From Pedobacter sp. MC2016-14 (lineage in GTDB: Bacteria > Bacteroidota > Bacteroidia > Sphingobacteriales > Sphingobacteriaceae): a stretch of DNA of 64,000 bases. Below are positions 1-8,217 of the stretch, in pieces. The stretch lies in NCBI RefSeq assembly GCF_020991475.1, contig NZ_JAJMPA010000001.1:186001-250000 (forward strand). The letters run 5' to 3'. Under the pieces are notes generated by a model. The model was not told where the DNA came from. It did no database searches and saw only the letters and a program-made list of their open reading frames with translations. The translations under genes were made by a program, and so were the position numbers. The stretch's first letter is position 1. The number at the start of each line of letters is the position of its first letter.

Positions 1-1694
1 GAAGAATACCTGATGCGCATAGAAGTATTTTGAAACAGCTTTATCGCCATATTCAATTCATCCCATTCCTGCTCTACCGCCATCATAAAAATCATACCCA
101 CATTAGCACCAGCAGAAAAGTTCGCGCCATCATTACCAATCACCAACCCCCTGTATTCCTTTTCAGCTAGATCAATCGCCTTGTTAATGGCCTGCAAAGT
201 ATCACCACCAATGGTATTCATTTTAGAGTGGAATTCCACATTCAAAATGCCATCACCCAAATCCAAAATAGAAGCACCAGAGTTTTTCCAAATGGTTTTA
301 GTTAGACGGATATTATCCAGCACTATAAAAGCTTCAGTACCCGGTACCGCTTTGTAAGATTTAGAAGGAATGTCGTAATATTTTTTAACCCCTTCCTCTA
401 CTTTATAAAACGAGGTATGGCCTGCCGACAGCATTTCATGTACCCATACTGCAGCTTCATGCCCATAGGTTTTCATACCATCCAAAGATTCCTTAATACC
501 TACCGCATCCCAAACTTCAAAGGGACCAAGATCCCAGCCAAAGCCGGCACGCATGGCGTCATCAATTCGGTATAATTCATCAGAAATTTCAGGAATCCTG
601 TCAGATACGTACTCAAACAAACCAAAAAACGAAGCCCGGAAGAGTTCAGCAGCCTTATCCTTACCCGTTGCAAAAACCTTCATTCGGTCTTTTACATTTT
701 CAATGCTTTTGGTGATATCGAGTGTAGCGGACTTCACCTTTTGTTGCGGGCGGTATTCCAGCGTTTTTAAATCCAATGCCAGTATCTCGCTTTTACCCTC
801 CGCATTTTTAGTTTTTTTATAGAAGCCTTGTTTGGTCTTGTCGCCAAGCCATTTATTTGCTTCCATCTTCTCTACATAATCAGGCAGTTTAAATAAGTCA
901 TGCGCCTTATCATCCGGCACATTATCATACAAACCTTTTGACACCTTAATCATAGTGTCCAGTCCTACAACATCAGTAGTACGAAATGTTGCCGATTTAG
1001 GCCTACCCAAAGCAGGACCAGTAAATTTATCTACTTCCTCTACCGTTAAGTCCATTTCCTGAACCAGGTGCAACAAAGCCATAATGGAATAAACCCCAAC
1101 TCTATTAGCAATAAATGCAGGTGTGTCTTTACATAAAACAGTGGTTTTACCTAAAAACTGATCACCATAATGCATCAAAAAATCAACAATTTCTGGTTTG
1201 GTATGCGGTGTGGGTATAATTTCCAGCAAGCGCAAATAACGTGGCGGATTAAAAAAGTGAGTTCCGCAGAAGTTCGCTTTAAAATCATCACTCCGGCCCT
1301 CCGCCATCAAATGAATTGGAATCCCCGAAGTGTTTGAGGTAACTAAAGTGCCCGGTTTTCGGTATTGCTCTACCTGATCAAACACTACCTTTTTAATGTC
1401 AAGGTTTTCTACAACCACCTCTATAATCCAATCGTAACCAGCAATTTTAGACATGTCGTCTTCAAAATTTCCAGTGCTGATTTTTTTAACCACAGATTTG
1501 GTGTAAACCGGAGAAGGATTACTTTTTACCGCTGCAAGCAACGCAGCATCTACAATACCATTTTTAGGCCCCTCTTTTGCGGCAATATCCAACAACAAAA
1601 CCTCTACGCCAATATTCGCAAAGTGGCAGGCGATGCGGGAACCCATAATTCCGGAACCCAAAACCGCAACCTTATTTATCTTTTTGTTTATCAT
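1..1694 (-). CDS. 3-hydroxyacyl-CoA dehydrogenase / enoyl-CoA hydratase fusion (partial, 3' end off window)
   Basis: A bifunctional beta-oxidation enzyme that hydrates enoyl-CoA and oxidises the 3-hydroxyacyl-CoA with NAD+. I translated it by hand: 564 codons are in the window with no stop. The N-terminus carries a Rossmann signature (VAVLGSGIMGSRIA, residues 9-22). The dehydrogenase motif GTHFFNPPRYLRLLEI follows in the first third. A crotonase segment (NDGANFSAGANVGM, around residue 520) sits close to the window edge. The order is dehydrogenase then hydratase, the reverse of E. coli FadB/FadJ and usual for the roughly 800-residue Bacteroidota form. The start ATG at 1694 lies inside the end of the upstream MarR gene (23-nt overlap), so the two are probably one operon. 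The family assignment is firm; chain-length preference is unknown. Confidence 0.93.
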   Translation of the reverse strand, partial: MINKKINKVAVLGSGIMGSRIACHFANIGVEVLLLDIAAKEGPKNGIVDAALLAAVKSNPSPVYTKSVVKKISTGNFEDDMSKIAGYDWIIEVVVENLDIKKVVFDQVEQYRKPGTLVTSNTSGIPIHLMAEGRSDDFKANFCGTHFFNPPRYLRLLEIIPTPHTKPEIVDFLMHYGDQFLGKTTVLCKDTPAFIANRVGVYSIMALLHLVQEMDLTVEEVDKFTGPALGRPKSATFRTTDVVGLDTMIKVSKGLYDNVPDDKAHDLFKLPDYVEKMEANKWLGDKTKQGFYKKTKNAEGKSEILALDLKTLEYRPQQKVKSATLDITKSIENVKDRMKVFATGKDKAAELFRASFFGLFEYVSDRIPEISDELYRIDDAMRAGFGWDLGPFEVWDAVGIKESLDGMKTYGHEAAVWVHEMLSAGHTSFYKVEEGVKKYYDIPSKSYKAVPGTEAFIVLDNIRLTKTIWKNSGASILDLGDGILNVEFHSKMNTIGGDTLQAINKAIDLAEKEYRGLVIGNDGANFSAGANVGMIFMMAVEQEWDELNMAIKLFQNTSMRIRYS

Positions 1695-2130
1695 CTTCTA
1701 ATGTATTTGTATAGGCTAATGTGAGTTTATTCAATTTCTGCAAAGTCAAAATCAATTCATTCTTTTCTTTGGCCGTCATATTTTCATTTAAATATTCATT
1801 AAAAGAAATCACAACGCCACGGGCAAGGTGTCTTTTCTCACGACCAAAATCAGTAAGAAACACCTTAACAGAACGCTTATCTCCTGCAGAAGTTTCGCGG
1901 TATATCAACCCCAGATCTTCCATATTATTTAACATCCTTGACAGGCTGGTTGCCTTAACACCAAGAAGTCCGGCCAACTGAGAAACAGCTGTACCTTCTT
2001 TATCAATATTGATAAGCACATAACCCACAGATTGTGTGATACCAAAGCCCGAAGCGATTTGGTTGTAAGTGTTGACTACATTTTGCCAAACTACCTTCAA
2101 AAAATAATCTACCGTTTCCTGTTGTTTCAT
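1672..2130 (-). CDS. MarR family transcriptional regulator
   Basis: A 152-residue protein of usual MarR length. Residues about 30-100 hold the winged helix: a helix-turn-helix (AVSQLAGLLGVKATSLSRML) followed by a wing with the DKRS motif typical of the family (GDKRSVKVFLTDFG). The helices at both ends are the expected dimerisation region. It overlaps the start of the FadJ-like gene by 23 nt, so the two are probably cotranscribed and the regulator may control fatty acid degradation genes, perhaps sensing an acyl-CoA. The ligand and operator are inference. The 168 nt between its start and the hairpin element at 2299-2391 should hold its promoter. Confidence 0.9.
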   Translation of the reverse strand: MKQQETVDYFLKVVWQNVVNTYNQIASGFGITQSVGYVLINIDKEGTAVSQLAGLLGVKATSLSRMLNNMEDLGLIYRETSAGDKRSVKVFLTDFGREKRHLARGVVISFNEYLNENMTAKEKNELILTLQKLNKLTLAYTNTLEDDKQKDK

Positions 2131-2298
2131 ACATTGCTATGCTTGCATAACAAATATATAGAATAAAAAGTTTTAATCCAAGAAATAAAAACTCAATTAT
2201 TTTAAGCGTTTATTGGAAGGGACAATACCAGACAAATCATCATGATAGGTAAAATATAGACACCCTCATGATGCTCGATATATACACCTCGCTGTACA

Positions 2299-2391
2299 AA
2301 TAAAAATAATGATCTATGAGGAGGCCTAGGCGTTATTAGCGCTTTTCGCGCCTAATAAATGCCAGACTCTGACAGATCATTGTTTTTATTT
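2299..2391. repeat. Structured intergenic element, copy 1 (bidirectional terminator-like)
   Basis: A long imperfect palindrome. The outer stem pairs 2299-2314 with 2374-2390 (AATGATCT with AGATCATT, extended by A/T runs). The apical stem uses GGC with GCC and TTATTAG with CTAATAA around GCGC. The core aligns without gaps to 4848-4917, sharing TATGAG, AGGCC, AGGCG, GCGCCTAA and ATGCCAGACT. It lies about 10 nt beyond the stop of the acyl-CoA synthetase gene and upstream of the MarR gene, with T-runs on either strand. That placement fits a terminator. The conserved internal-loop sequence goes beyond what a terminator needs. Confidence 0.8.
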
Positions 2392-2399
2392 ACCTATAA

Positions 2400-4172
2400 T
2401 TAGCCTTTAAAATTTTCTGCGTCTTTATAGATCTGCTCAATCGTATCCGCGTTCTTCTCCAAAATAACCTTACGTTTTAAACTCATTTTCGGTGTCAACT
2501 CGCCACCAACAATACTCCATTCCTTAGTCAGCAATGCAAAACGCTTTACCTGTTCCCATTTGCCAAATTCCTTGCAGCTCTCTGCGGTAACCTGCTCAAA
2601 TTTTTCCAGCACCTGAGGATCCTTAACCATTTCCTCATTAGAAGTATAATTGATTCCCTTTTTACCTGCCCATGTTTTCAAAGCCGCAAAATTAGGAACA
2701 ATCAAAGCCGCAGGAAACTTTCGGTTCTCACCCAATACCATAATCTGCTCAATCAAGTTGGATTCCTTAAACTTATTTTCCACCATTTGAGGAGCAACAT
2801 ATTTTCCCCCGGCAGTTTTAAAAATCTCCTTTTTACGGTCCGTAATTTTCAAAAACTTACCGTCTACTAACTGACCAATATCACCAGTATGAAACCAGCC
2901 ATCCTGATCTATGGTCTCCGCAGTCAGGTCATCGCGTTTATAATAGCCTTTCATAATGTGGTGACCACGCGTTAATACCTCACCATCTTCAGCAATCTTC
3001 ACTTCAACACCTTCAATTGCCGGACCTACCGTTCCAAACATGGCGTTTTGAAAATGATTTACAGTAATCACCGGCGATGTTTCCGTTAATCCATATCCTT
3101 CAAATACAGGCATGCCTGCTGCCCAGAAAATCCTGGCCAAACGAGGATTTAAAGCCGCGCCACCAGAAATAATCACGACAATGTTTCCGCCCAATGCTTC
3201 CTGCCATTTCTTAAAAACCAGTTTCCTGGCAATCGCCAACTTAAGGCCATACCACCAGCTATGTTTAATTTCAAACTGTTCAGCGAGCGCTAAAGACCAA
3301 AAGAAAATTCCCTTTTTAATTCCGGTTAGCGCCTTACCTTTTTCCATAATTTTCTCATACACCTTTTCCAGCAACCTGGGCACTGTAGAGAATACATTTG
3401 GTTTAACAAACTGGATATCTGCAACTATAGTATCCAAACTTTCCGCATAATAAACACTTGTATTTACATACATGTATAAATACACCACCATCCGCTCAAA
3501 AATATGCGACAGCGGCAAAAAGCTCAATACTTTACTGATGCCTTCCGGCAGCAGGACAGCAGAATTCTGAAAGTTTTTTACCAGGTTATTATGCGTAAGC
3601 ATTACCCCTTTCGGCGTGCCTGTAGTTCCAGAAGTATAAATCAAAGTTAAAATATCTTCAGGATCCACTGCATTCCGGTACTCGTCAAGATTGATGTCGG
3701 TACCCAAAGCACCATCATCCACCAGCTGCTGTATATTTTCTGCGCCAACTACCTGATTAAAAGTATATATCTTAACGGCTAAGTTAGCTTCTGTAATCAC
3801 GGCTTTCACTTTTGTATGTAAAGCCTCATCAGCCACAAAAATCAAATCTACTTCAGCATTCTCCAGAATAAATTTAATGTCATGCTCTGCCAGTGTTGGA
3901 TAAAGCGGAATCTGATAGGCCCCGATCTGCATAATGGCAAAATCAGTCAGGTTCCATTGTGGCATATTGTGAGACATCACTGCTATCTTTGATCCCTTGC
4001 GCATTCCAAGCCGGATCAGGCCCTTGCTCAGATGATCAACTATTTCTATAAATTGTGCTGTACTGTATTTTTTCCATTGCCCCCCTACCTTGCCACTAAT
4101 GAATTCTTCTTTCGGAAATTGCTCTAAGTTGTATTGAAGCAGGTCAAATACTCTTGTGATTTTTACGGCCAT
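2400..4172 (-). CDS. Long-chain acyl-CoA synthetase (AMP-forming)
   Basis: Activates a fatty acid to acyl-CoA through an acyl-adenylate. The 590-residue protein has the full ANL-family set: P-loop YTSGTTGTPKG at 179-189, GYGLTETSP at 359-367, FHTGDIG at 427-433 and the hinge and CoA-binding motif DRKKEIFKTAGGK around 445-457. The length fits the FadD15-like bacterial long-chain ligases, which also have the FLPLSHIFER segment seen at 218-227. No signal peptide is present, so it is cytoplasmic or peripheral. It lies upstream of the MarR/FadJ-like genes on the same strand, separated by the element at 2299-2391, and would supply their substrate. Exact chain length cannot be read. Confidence 0.94.
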   Translation of the reverse strand: MAVKITRVFDLLQYNLEQFPKEEFISGKVGGQWKKYSTAQFIEIVDHLSKGLIRLGMRKGSKIAVMSHNMPQWNLTDFAIMQIGAYQIPLYPTLAEHDIKFILENAEVDLIFVADEALHTKVKAVITEANLAVKIYTFNQVVGAENIQQLVDDGALGTDINLDEYRNAVDPEDILTLIYTSGTTGTPKGVMLTHNNLVKNFQNSAVLLPEGISKVLSFLPLSHIFERMVVYLYMYVNTSVYYAESLDTIVADIQFVKPNVFSTVPRLLEKVYEKIMEKGKALTGIKKGIFFWSLALAEQFEIKHSWWYGLKLAIARKLVFKKWQEALGGNIVVIISGGAALNPRLARIFWAAGMPVFEGYGLTETSPVITVNHFQNAMFGTVGPAIEGVEVKIAEDGEVLTRGHHIMKGYYKRDDLTAETIDQDGWFHTGDIGQLVDGKFLKITDRKKEIFKTAGGKYVAPQMVENKFKESNLIEQIMVLGENRKFPAALIVPNFAALKTWAGKKGINYTSNEEMVKDPQVLEKFEQVTAESCKEFGKWEQVKRFALLTKEWSIVGGELTPKMSLKRKVILEKNADTIEQIYKDAENFKG

Positions 4173-4343
4173 AACATTCGGAATTAAATTTGGTTAAAAT
4201 ACTTGTTCTGGTGCCCATACACGAACAACGGTACAATCCAAATCTAGCAAAATAAAATTTCTATTAAAGTCAAAAGGGTATAATATTACTTTTAACACGG
4301 CATAATATTTGTTTGGTGCTCGCTTATTTAACAACACATAATT

Positions 4344-4823
4344 ATGAAACGATTTATTACTGCCCTTTGTTTTACTGTCATCGCAACAATTGCGATGCAT
4401 TCTACTGCTGATGCTCAAGATTACAAAAATGCCATAGGAGGACGCTTTGGAGCTGCTAATGGAGTGACGTTTAAAACTACTTTAGGGGACAACAAAATGC
4501 TGGACCTTATCCTTAATTTCAGGAACACTAATTATTTTAAGTACACGAGATTAACTGGATTGTATGAGGTAAACATGCCAATTGCTGGTGCACCCGGATT
4601 AGGCTGGTATTACGGTGCCGGTGCTACTGTAGGATCGGTTAAATATAAACCAACCGGATCCAAAGATTTTTATCTTTCTGCTGACGGTGTTTTAGGTTTG
4701 GATTATAAATTTCAGGATGCTCCCTTTAACCTATCCCTGGATTGGAAACCGGCAATACAACTGACACCTGACACAGATTTTGACGGATCTGGCGCAGCAT
4801 TATCTATACGTTATACATTCTAG
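4344..4823 (+). CDS. Small outer membrane beta-barrel protein (hypothetical)
   Basis: A 159-residue protein with a clear signal peptide (MKRFITALCFTVIATIA, cleavage near the ADAQ at 22-25). The mature part is rich in alternating hydrophobic residues, Gly and aromatic residues, and ends in an aromatic (ISIRYTF-like) strand, the usual outer membrane insertion signal. The motif GGRFGAANGVTFKT near the mature N-terminus resembles small barrel proteins common in Sphingobacteriaceae. Function is unknown. It is divergent from the acyl-CoA synthetase gene, with a 171-nt shared promoter region, and is followed by structured element copy 2. Confidence 0.85.
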   Translation: MKRFITALCFTVIATIAMHSTADAQDYKNAIGGRFGAANGVTFKTTLGDNKMLDLILNFRNTNYFKYTRLTGLYEVNMPIAGAPGLGWYYGAGATVGSVKYKPTGSKDFYLSADGVLGLDYKFQDAPFNLSLDWKPAIQLTPDTDFDGSGAALSIRYTF

Positions 4824-4835
4824 GTAACAAAGCAA

Positions 4836-4923
4836 AAAAAGCAATAATCTATGAGCAGGCCCAGGCGCTGTTTGCGCTGAAAGCGCCTAACAGATGCCAG
4901 ACTGCGATAGATTATTGCTTTTT
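4836..4923. repeat. Structured intergenic element, copy 2 (bidirectional terminator-like)
   Basis: Second copy of the element at 2299-2391. The outer stem AATAATCTAT (4843-4852) pairs with ATAGATTATT (4907-4916), flanked by an A-run on the left and a T-run on the right. The apical stem pairs CTG with CAG where copy 1 has TTA with TAA. The outer stem has an A-T pair where copy 1 has G-C. Both are compensatory changes. Single-stranded regions (GAG-AGGCC and GCCAGACT) are kept. It sits between two convergent genes (stops at 4823 and 4934), so it probably terminates both. Confidence 0.82.
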
Positions 4924-4933
4924 CACATTTATA

Positions 4934-6727
4934 CTAAATTCCCATCCAGGCTTTACGAACGGCTAACTGCGTTGCAGTAGCCTTTTCATTAAAGGTAGTA
5001 CTTAGTTTAATATTCGGACTGGCTTTTAATAGCAGACTCAATTCTTTGATGTTGCCATCTCTTTTAACAATTACCTTAAACATTTCTCCGACTTTACCAT
5101 TCATTGGTGGCAAGCTATTGGCACGTGGATCAACAGCATTGTTTCCCAAACTAAGCAACTCATCGTTAACATTTAAGCCCCCGATCCAGGCTGCAGAATT
5201 ACGTGACACCGCAGAAACAACTATAGCACCGCCCTTTTGCGCAAAACTAGCGCCTAAATAAGGCGTCTCTTCAAACTTTTTACCAGTATTTTCATTGGTA
5301 ATATTGATACCTGCATAACCAAAATACTTCACGTAATCTACCGGAGCAGTTCCATTTACATATTTAGCATAAAAATCATCAAAATTAATTCCGCTTATTT
5401 TTTCTACCATTGTTTTAAACTCTGCATCAGTATATCCCCTTTTCAATGTTTTACACTGCAGGTACATCGCCTTCATCACATCGTCCAGGCTTTTTGCACC
5501 TTTAGTAGCATTTGCAATTTCCAGGTCCATCAACAAACCAACAACCTCTCCTTTACTATAATAAGATACTGTTGTGTTGCTTGAATTTTCATTTGGTCTG
5601 TAATATTTAATCCAGGCATCAAAACTTGCTTCCGCAACCGACTGAATTCTTGAACCCGTTGTATTTTCTACATTTGCCAGCGCAGTAGCAACCTCAGAAA
5701 CAAATCCTTCAGGCTGATTAAAGCCTGCCCTTAGCATGATCTTGTTTTCATAATAAGCAGTAAAACCTTCAGCAATCCACAAATTGGTGGTATAGTTTTC
5801 ATTCTCATAATCAAACGGGCCTAATGCCACGGGGCGCAAACGCTTCACATTCCATAAATGGTGATATTCATGTGCCACAAGCTGAAGAAAACCAATATAA
5901 CCTTCTTCCGTGCTGTACTGATCGCGCCCTGCGCCCAATACTGTAGAATTTAAATGTTCTAAACCACCTCCACCAGAAGCATAGTTGTGAACAATAAAGG
6001 TATAATGCTGATTAGGATTCTCACCATAAATAGCTGTTTCCTGCTCAATGACTTTCTTCATATCCACCTTTAAGCGTTCCACATTATAAGTACCACCGCC
6101 ATACATAGCCACCTCATGTTTTACACCAGCAGCCATAAAATCGAATACCTCCTGATTACCTACTTCTATTGGACTATCAAATAGAATATCAAAATCCGGT
6201 GCGGTATAGGTAAATTGTTGACCAGCTACCGGCTCCAAACCTGTAGAAACTTTTGTCCAACCATTAAAAGGAATAATCTTGACCGTACTTGGCGTTTTCA
6301 GATGACCATCAGGATACATAAACACCGCCGAAGTAGACAAGAATGCATGAGCGTCATCAATAAAAGGCGTACGAACAGAGATTTCAAATCCATAAATCCT
6401 ATACTTTACTTTTACGCTGGCTGCTTTCGCTGAATAAATTCTCCAGGTATTTTTCCTTACTTTTTCATATTTTAGTGCTTTATCACCAGCACTAGCAGCA
6501 AAACCTTCCACACTTTTAGAAAATTCACGCACCAGGTAGGACCCTGGCGTCCAGACTGGCATTTTAACATCTATATAATCCTTGCTTAAACCAGAAATAT
6601 TCATTTCAATTTCTGCATAATGAGCTTGTGGTTCTTTAAAACTAACCTCAAACCCAATTTTTACCTGTGATTTTGCTGTCATACTTACTGCAAGTAACGT
6701 TATTATTCCTAAAATTGCATTCTTCAT
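4934..6727 (-). CDS. M61 family metallopeptidase with PDZ domain
   Basis: A 597-residue secreted zinc peptidase of the glycyl aminopeptidase family. The signal peptide covers residues 1-20 (cleavage near AKSQ). The N-terminal beta domain has the family signature MPVWTPGSYLVREF at 56-70. The zinc site is HEYHH at 286-290, with the third ligand Glu320 in WIAEGFTAYYE. GGGGLEHLN at 252-260 matches the substrate-binding motif of the family. A PDZ domain follows from about 490 to 570 (GLNVNDELLSLG). The protein probably acts in the periplasm or on the outer surface. It is a single gene, convergent with the small outer membrane protein gene. Confidence 0.93.
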   Translation of the reverse strand: MKNAILGIITLLAVSMTAKSQVKIGFEVSFKEPQAHYAEIEMNISGLSKDYIDVKMPVWTPGSYLVREFSKSVEGFAASAGDKALKYEKVRKNTWRIYSAKAASVKVKYRIYGFEISVRTPFIDDAHAFLSTSAVFMYPDGHLKTPSTVKIIPFNGWTKVSTGLEPVAGQQFTYTAPDFDILFDSPIEVGNQEVFDFMAAGVKHEVAMYGGGTYNVERLKVDMKKVIEQETAIYGENPNQHYTFIVHNYASGGGGLEHLNSTVLGAGRDQYSTEEGYIGFLQLVAHEYHHLWNVKRLRPVALGPFDYENENYTTNLWIAEGFTAYYENKIMLRAGFNQPEGFVSEVATALANVENTTGSRIQSVAEASFDAWIKYYRPNENSSNTTVSYYSKGEVVGLLMDLEIANATKGAKSLDDVMKAMYLQCKTLKRGYTDAEFKTMVEKISGINFDDFYAKYVNGTAPVDYVKYFGYAGINITNENTGKKFEETPYLGASFAQKGGAIVVSAVSRNSAAWIGGLNVNDELLSLGNNAVDPRANSLPPMNGKVGEMFKVIVKRDGNIKELSLLLKASPNIKLSTTFNEKATATQLAVRKAWMGI

Positions 6728-6851
6728 ATCTCAATATTTATTCCTGGCATTATTTAGCCCAAACTTAGGTAAAAGTGTGTAAAAAGGCGTCCCTAATGTT
6801 AACTTTTAAGCTTTTTGTCCAATTATTGAGCTTTTCCCACCCATAGCCAAA

Positions 6852-6906
6852 GTTGACAAGGGGTTGACAGGGGGTTGACAAGGGGTTGGTAAGGGGTTGG
6901 CATACC
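6852..6906. repeat. Five tandem 11-bp repeats (GTTGACAAGGG type)
   Basis: Units begin at 6852, 6863, 6874, 6885 and 6896. They read GTTGACAAGGG, GTTGACAGGGG, GTTGACAAGGG, GTTGGTAAGGG and GTTGGCATACC. The 11-bp period is about one helical turn, so each unit presents the same DNA face. The array is G-rich on one strand in an otherwise AT-rich region. It ends about 230 nt before the RND adaptor start and about 125 nt from the M61 start. It could be an array of regulator sites or a replication-slippage minisatellite. Confidence 0.85.
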
Positions 6907-7067
6907 CTAAAAGCTACTCAACCCCCTCTTATGCACTTACCAAAGCTTTGTTAATTCAAGTCATGGGATTGAACTTCTATGAGATTTGTAAAAGCAATGA
7001 AAAAAGTAGCAAAAAACAACGGAAAAAAATAAATAAAACAATTAAGCTGTAACACACTTAATACAAG

Positions 7068-7094
7068 TAATTTTGAATGAATTAAATATTTTTG
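7068..7094 (+). promoter_or_regulatory. Candidate promoter boxes of the first RND efflux operon
   Basis: TAATTTTG (7068-7075) and TATTTTTG (7087-7094) both match the Bacteroidota -7 consensus TAnnTTTG. No well-spaced upstream TTG box is obvious. Their position supports translation starting at 7136, because a start at 7073 would fall within the promoter. Confidence 0.35.
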
Positions 7095-7135
7095 CTGATA
7101 GGTTATACACACAGTTAAACAACAAAACACACCAA

Positions 7136-8212
7136 ATGAAACTTAGATATGTTATATATGGACTGATCGCCATAGCGGTTGCTTACCTGGTATTTTACCG
7201 TATTTCTGCCAATAAAAAATTAGCCGAAGATGGTGCAGGAGGCGGCAAAGGCAAAGCTGGTCCCGCAAAAGGTTTACAGGTAGACGGAATCGTTGTTAAT
7301 ACTATTGATTTTGAGAACTTCCTGGACATCACCGGCACCATCGAAGCCAATGAAGCGGTAGCGCTAAGAGCGGAAGTATCTGGCTTGGTCACCAAAATTA
7401 ATTTTCAGGAAGGTAGTAATGTCAGCAAAGGACAACTCCTGGTAAAGATCAATGACAGAGATATCCAGGCACAATTGCAAGATGCCCTGACGAAGGAACG
7501 CTTATCGGCCACAAACGAAAACAGATCTAAACAGCTTTTACAAAAAGGTGCAATTAGCCAGGAAGAATACGATACTTCTCTTGCAGACCTGCAATCCCTA
7601 AAATCTCAGGCGCAGCTCATCCGCGCGCAATTGGCCAAAACGTCTATCTATGCCCCATTTAGTGGTAAAATAGGCTTACGTGCAATTTCAACTGGCGAAT
7701 ATTTAACACCCAGCACAACAATTGCCAATCTGGCCAGCATCAACCCTGTGAAAGTGAGCTTTTCCATACCTGAAAAATATAATGGCCAAATCACATCAGG
7801 ATCAGAGATTTCTTTTACAACAGATGGTTTAAACAAAACCTATACGGCTAAAGTTTTTGCCATTGAACCCGGCATCAATACACAAACACGCACCTTACAA
7901 ATCAAAGCCCTTACCGCCAATCCAGGTGGAGAACTCCTTCCAGGGGCCTTCGCTAAAATAAAAGTAGCATTAAATACAGCTAAGGGCGCAATTTTAATTC
8001 CCAATGAGGCCATTATTCCAGTACTAAAGGGCAAAACCGTTTTTATCAGCAAACAGGGAAAGGCGCAGCAGATTCCTGTTGAAGCAGGCACCAGAACAGA
8101 TGAAAAAATTGTGATTACAAAAGGGTTGAAAGTAGGCGATACGGTATTGACAACAGGTGCCATGGCCTTAAAAAACGATGCCCCTGTAAAAGTAACTGTG
8201 GTTAAAAATTAG
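7136..8212 (+). CDS. RND efflux periplasmic adaptor (membrane fusion protein)
   Basis: A 358-residue HlyD/AcrA-type adaptor that links the inner membrane pump to the outer membrane channel. I chose ATG 7136 (MKLRYVIYGLIAIAVAYLVF), which gives a typical N-terminal membrane anchor. The longer reading from 7073 adds 21 polar residues and overlaps promoter-like boxes. Seen in order are the biotinyl-lipoyl half-motif (EVSGLVTKINFQEGSNVSKG), a coiled-coil hairpin with ISQEEYDTSLADLQS, the second lipoyl half (IYAPFSGKIGLR), the beta-barrel and the membrane-proximal domain. The gene stops 5 nt before the permease, so it is the first gene of a three-gene operon. Confidence 0.93.
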   Translation: MKLRYVIYGLIAIAVAYLVFYRISANKKLAEDGAGGGKGKAGPAKGLQVDGIVVNTIDFENFLDITGTIEANEAVALRAEVSGLVTKINFQEGSNVSKGQLLVKINDRDIQAQLQDALTKERLSATNENRSKQLLQKGAISQEEYDTSLADLQSLKSQAQLIRAQLAKTSIYAPFSGKIGLRAISTGEYLTPSTTIANLASINPVKVSFSIPEKYNGQITSGSEISFTTDGLNKTYTAKVFAIEPGINTQTRTLQIKALTANPGGELLPGAFAKIKVALNTAKGAILIPNEAIIPVLKGKTVFISKQGKAQQIPVEAGTRTDEKIVITKGLKVGDTVLTTGAMALKNDAPVKVTVVKN

Positions 8213-8217
8213 CATTT

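Larger units (their letters stand above)
6728..7135. other. 408-nt gene-free region between divergent genes
   Basis: Holds the promoter of the M61 gene (minus) and of the RND efflux operon (plus). The notable content is the five-copy 11-bp repeat at 6852-6906, with an inverted partial match (ACCCCC) near 6921-6926, and two perfect TAnnTTTG boxes (7068-7075 and 7087-7094) just upstream of the adaptor gene. I see no convincing small gene here. Confidence 0.7.

Noticed and set aside
4194..4418. Minus-strand frame of 74 residues over the divergent promoter and start of the 4344 gene
   Set aside because: No motif or signal, and it overlaps a gene with a convincing signal peptide and barrel.
6852..6906. 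TTGACA units as sigma-70 -35 boxes
   Set aside because: Bacteroidota promoters use a different consensus (TTG / TAnnTTTG), and no matching -10 sequences follow each unit.
7073..7135. Longer start of the first RND adaptor (21 extra residues)
   Set aside because: The extension is polar, hides the membrane anchor and falls across two promoter-like boxes.
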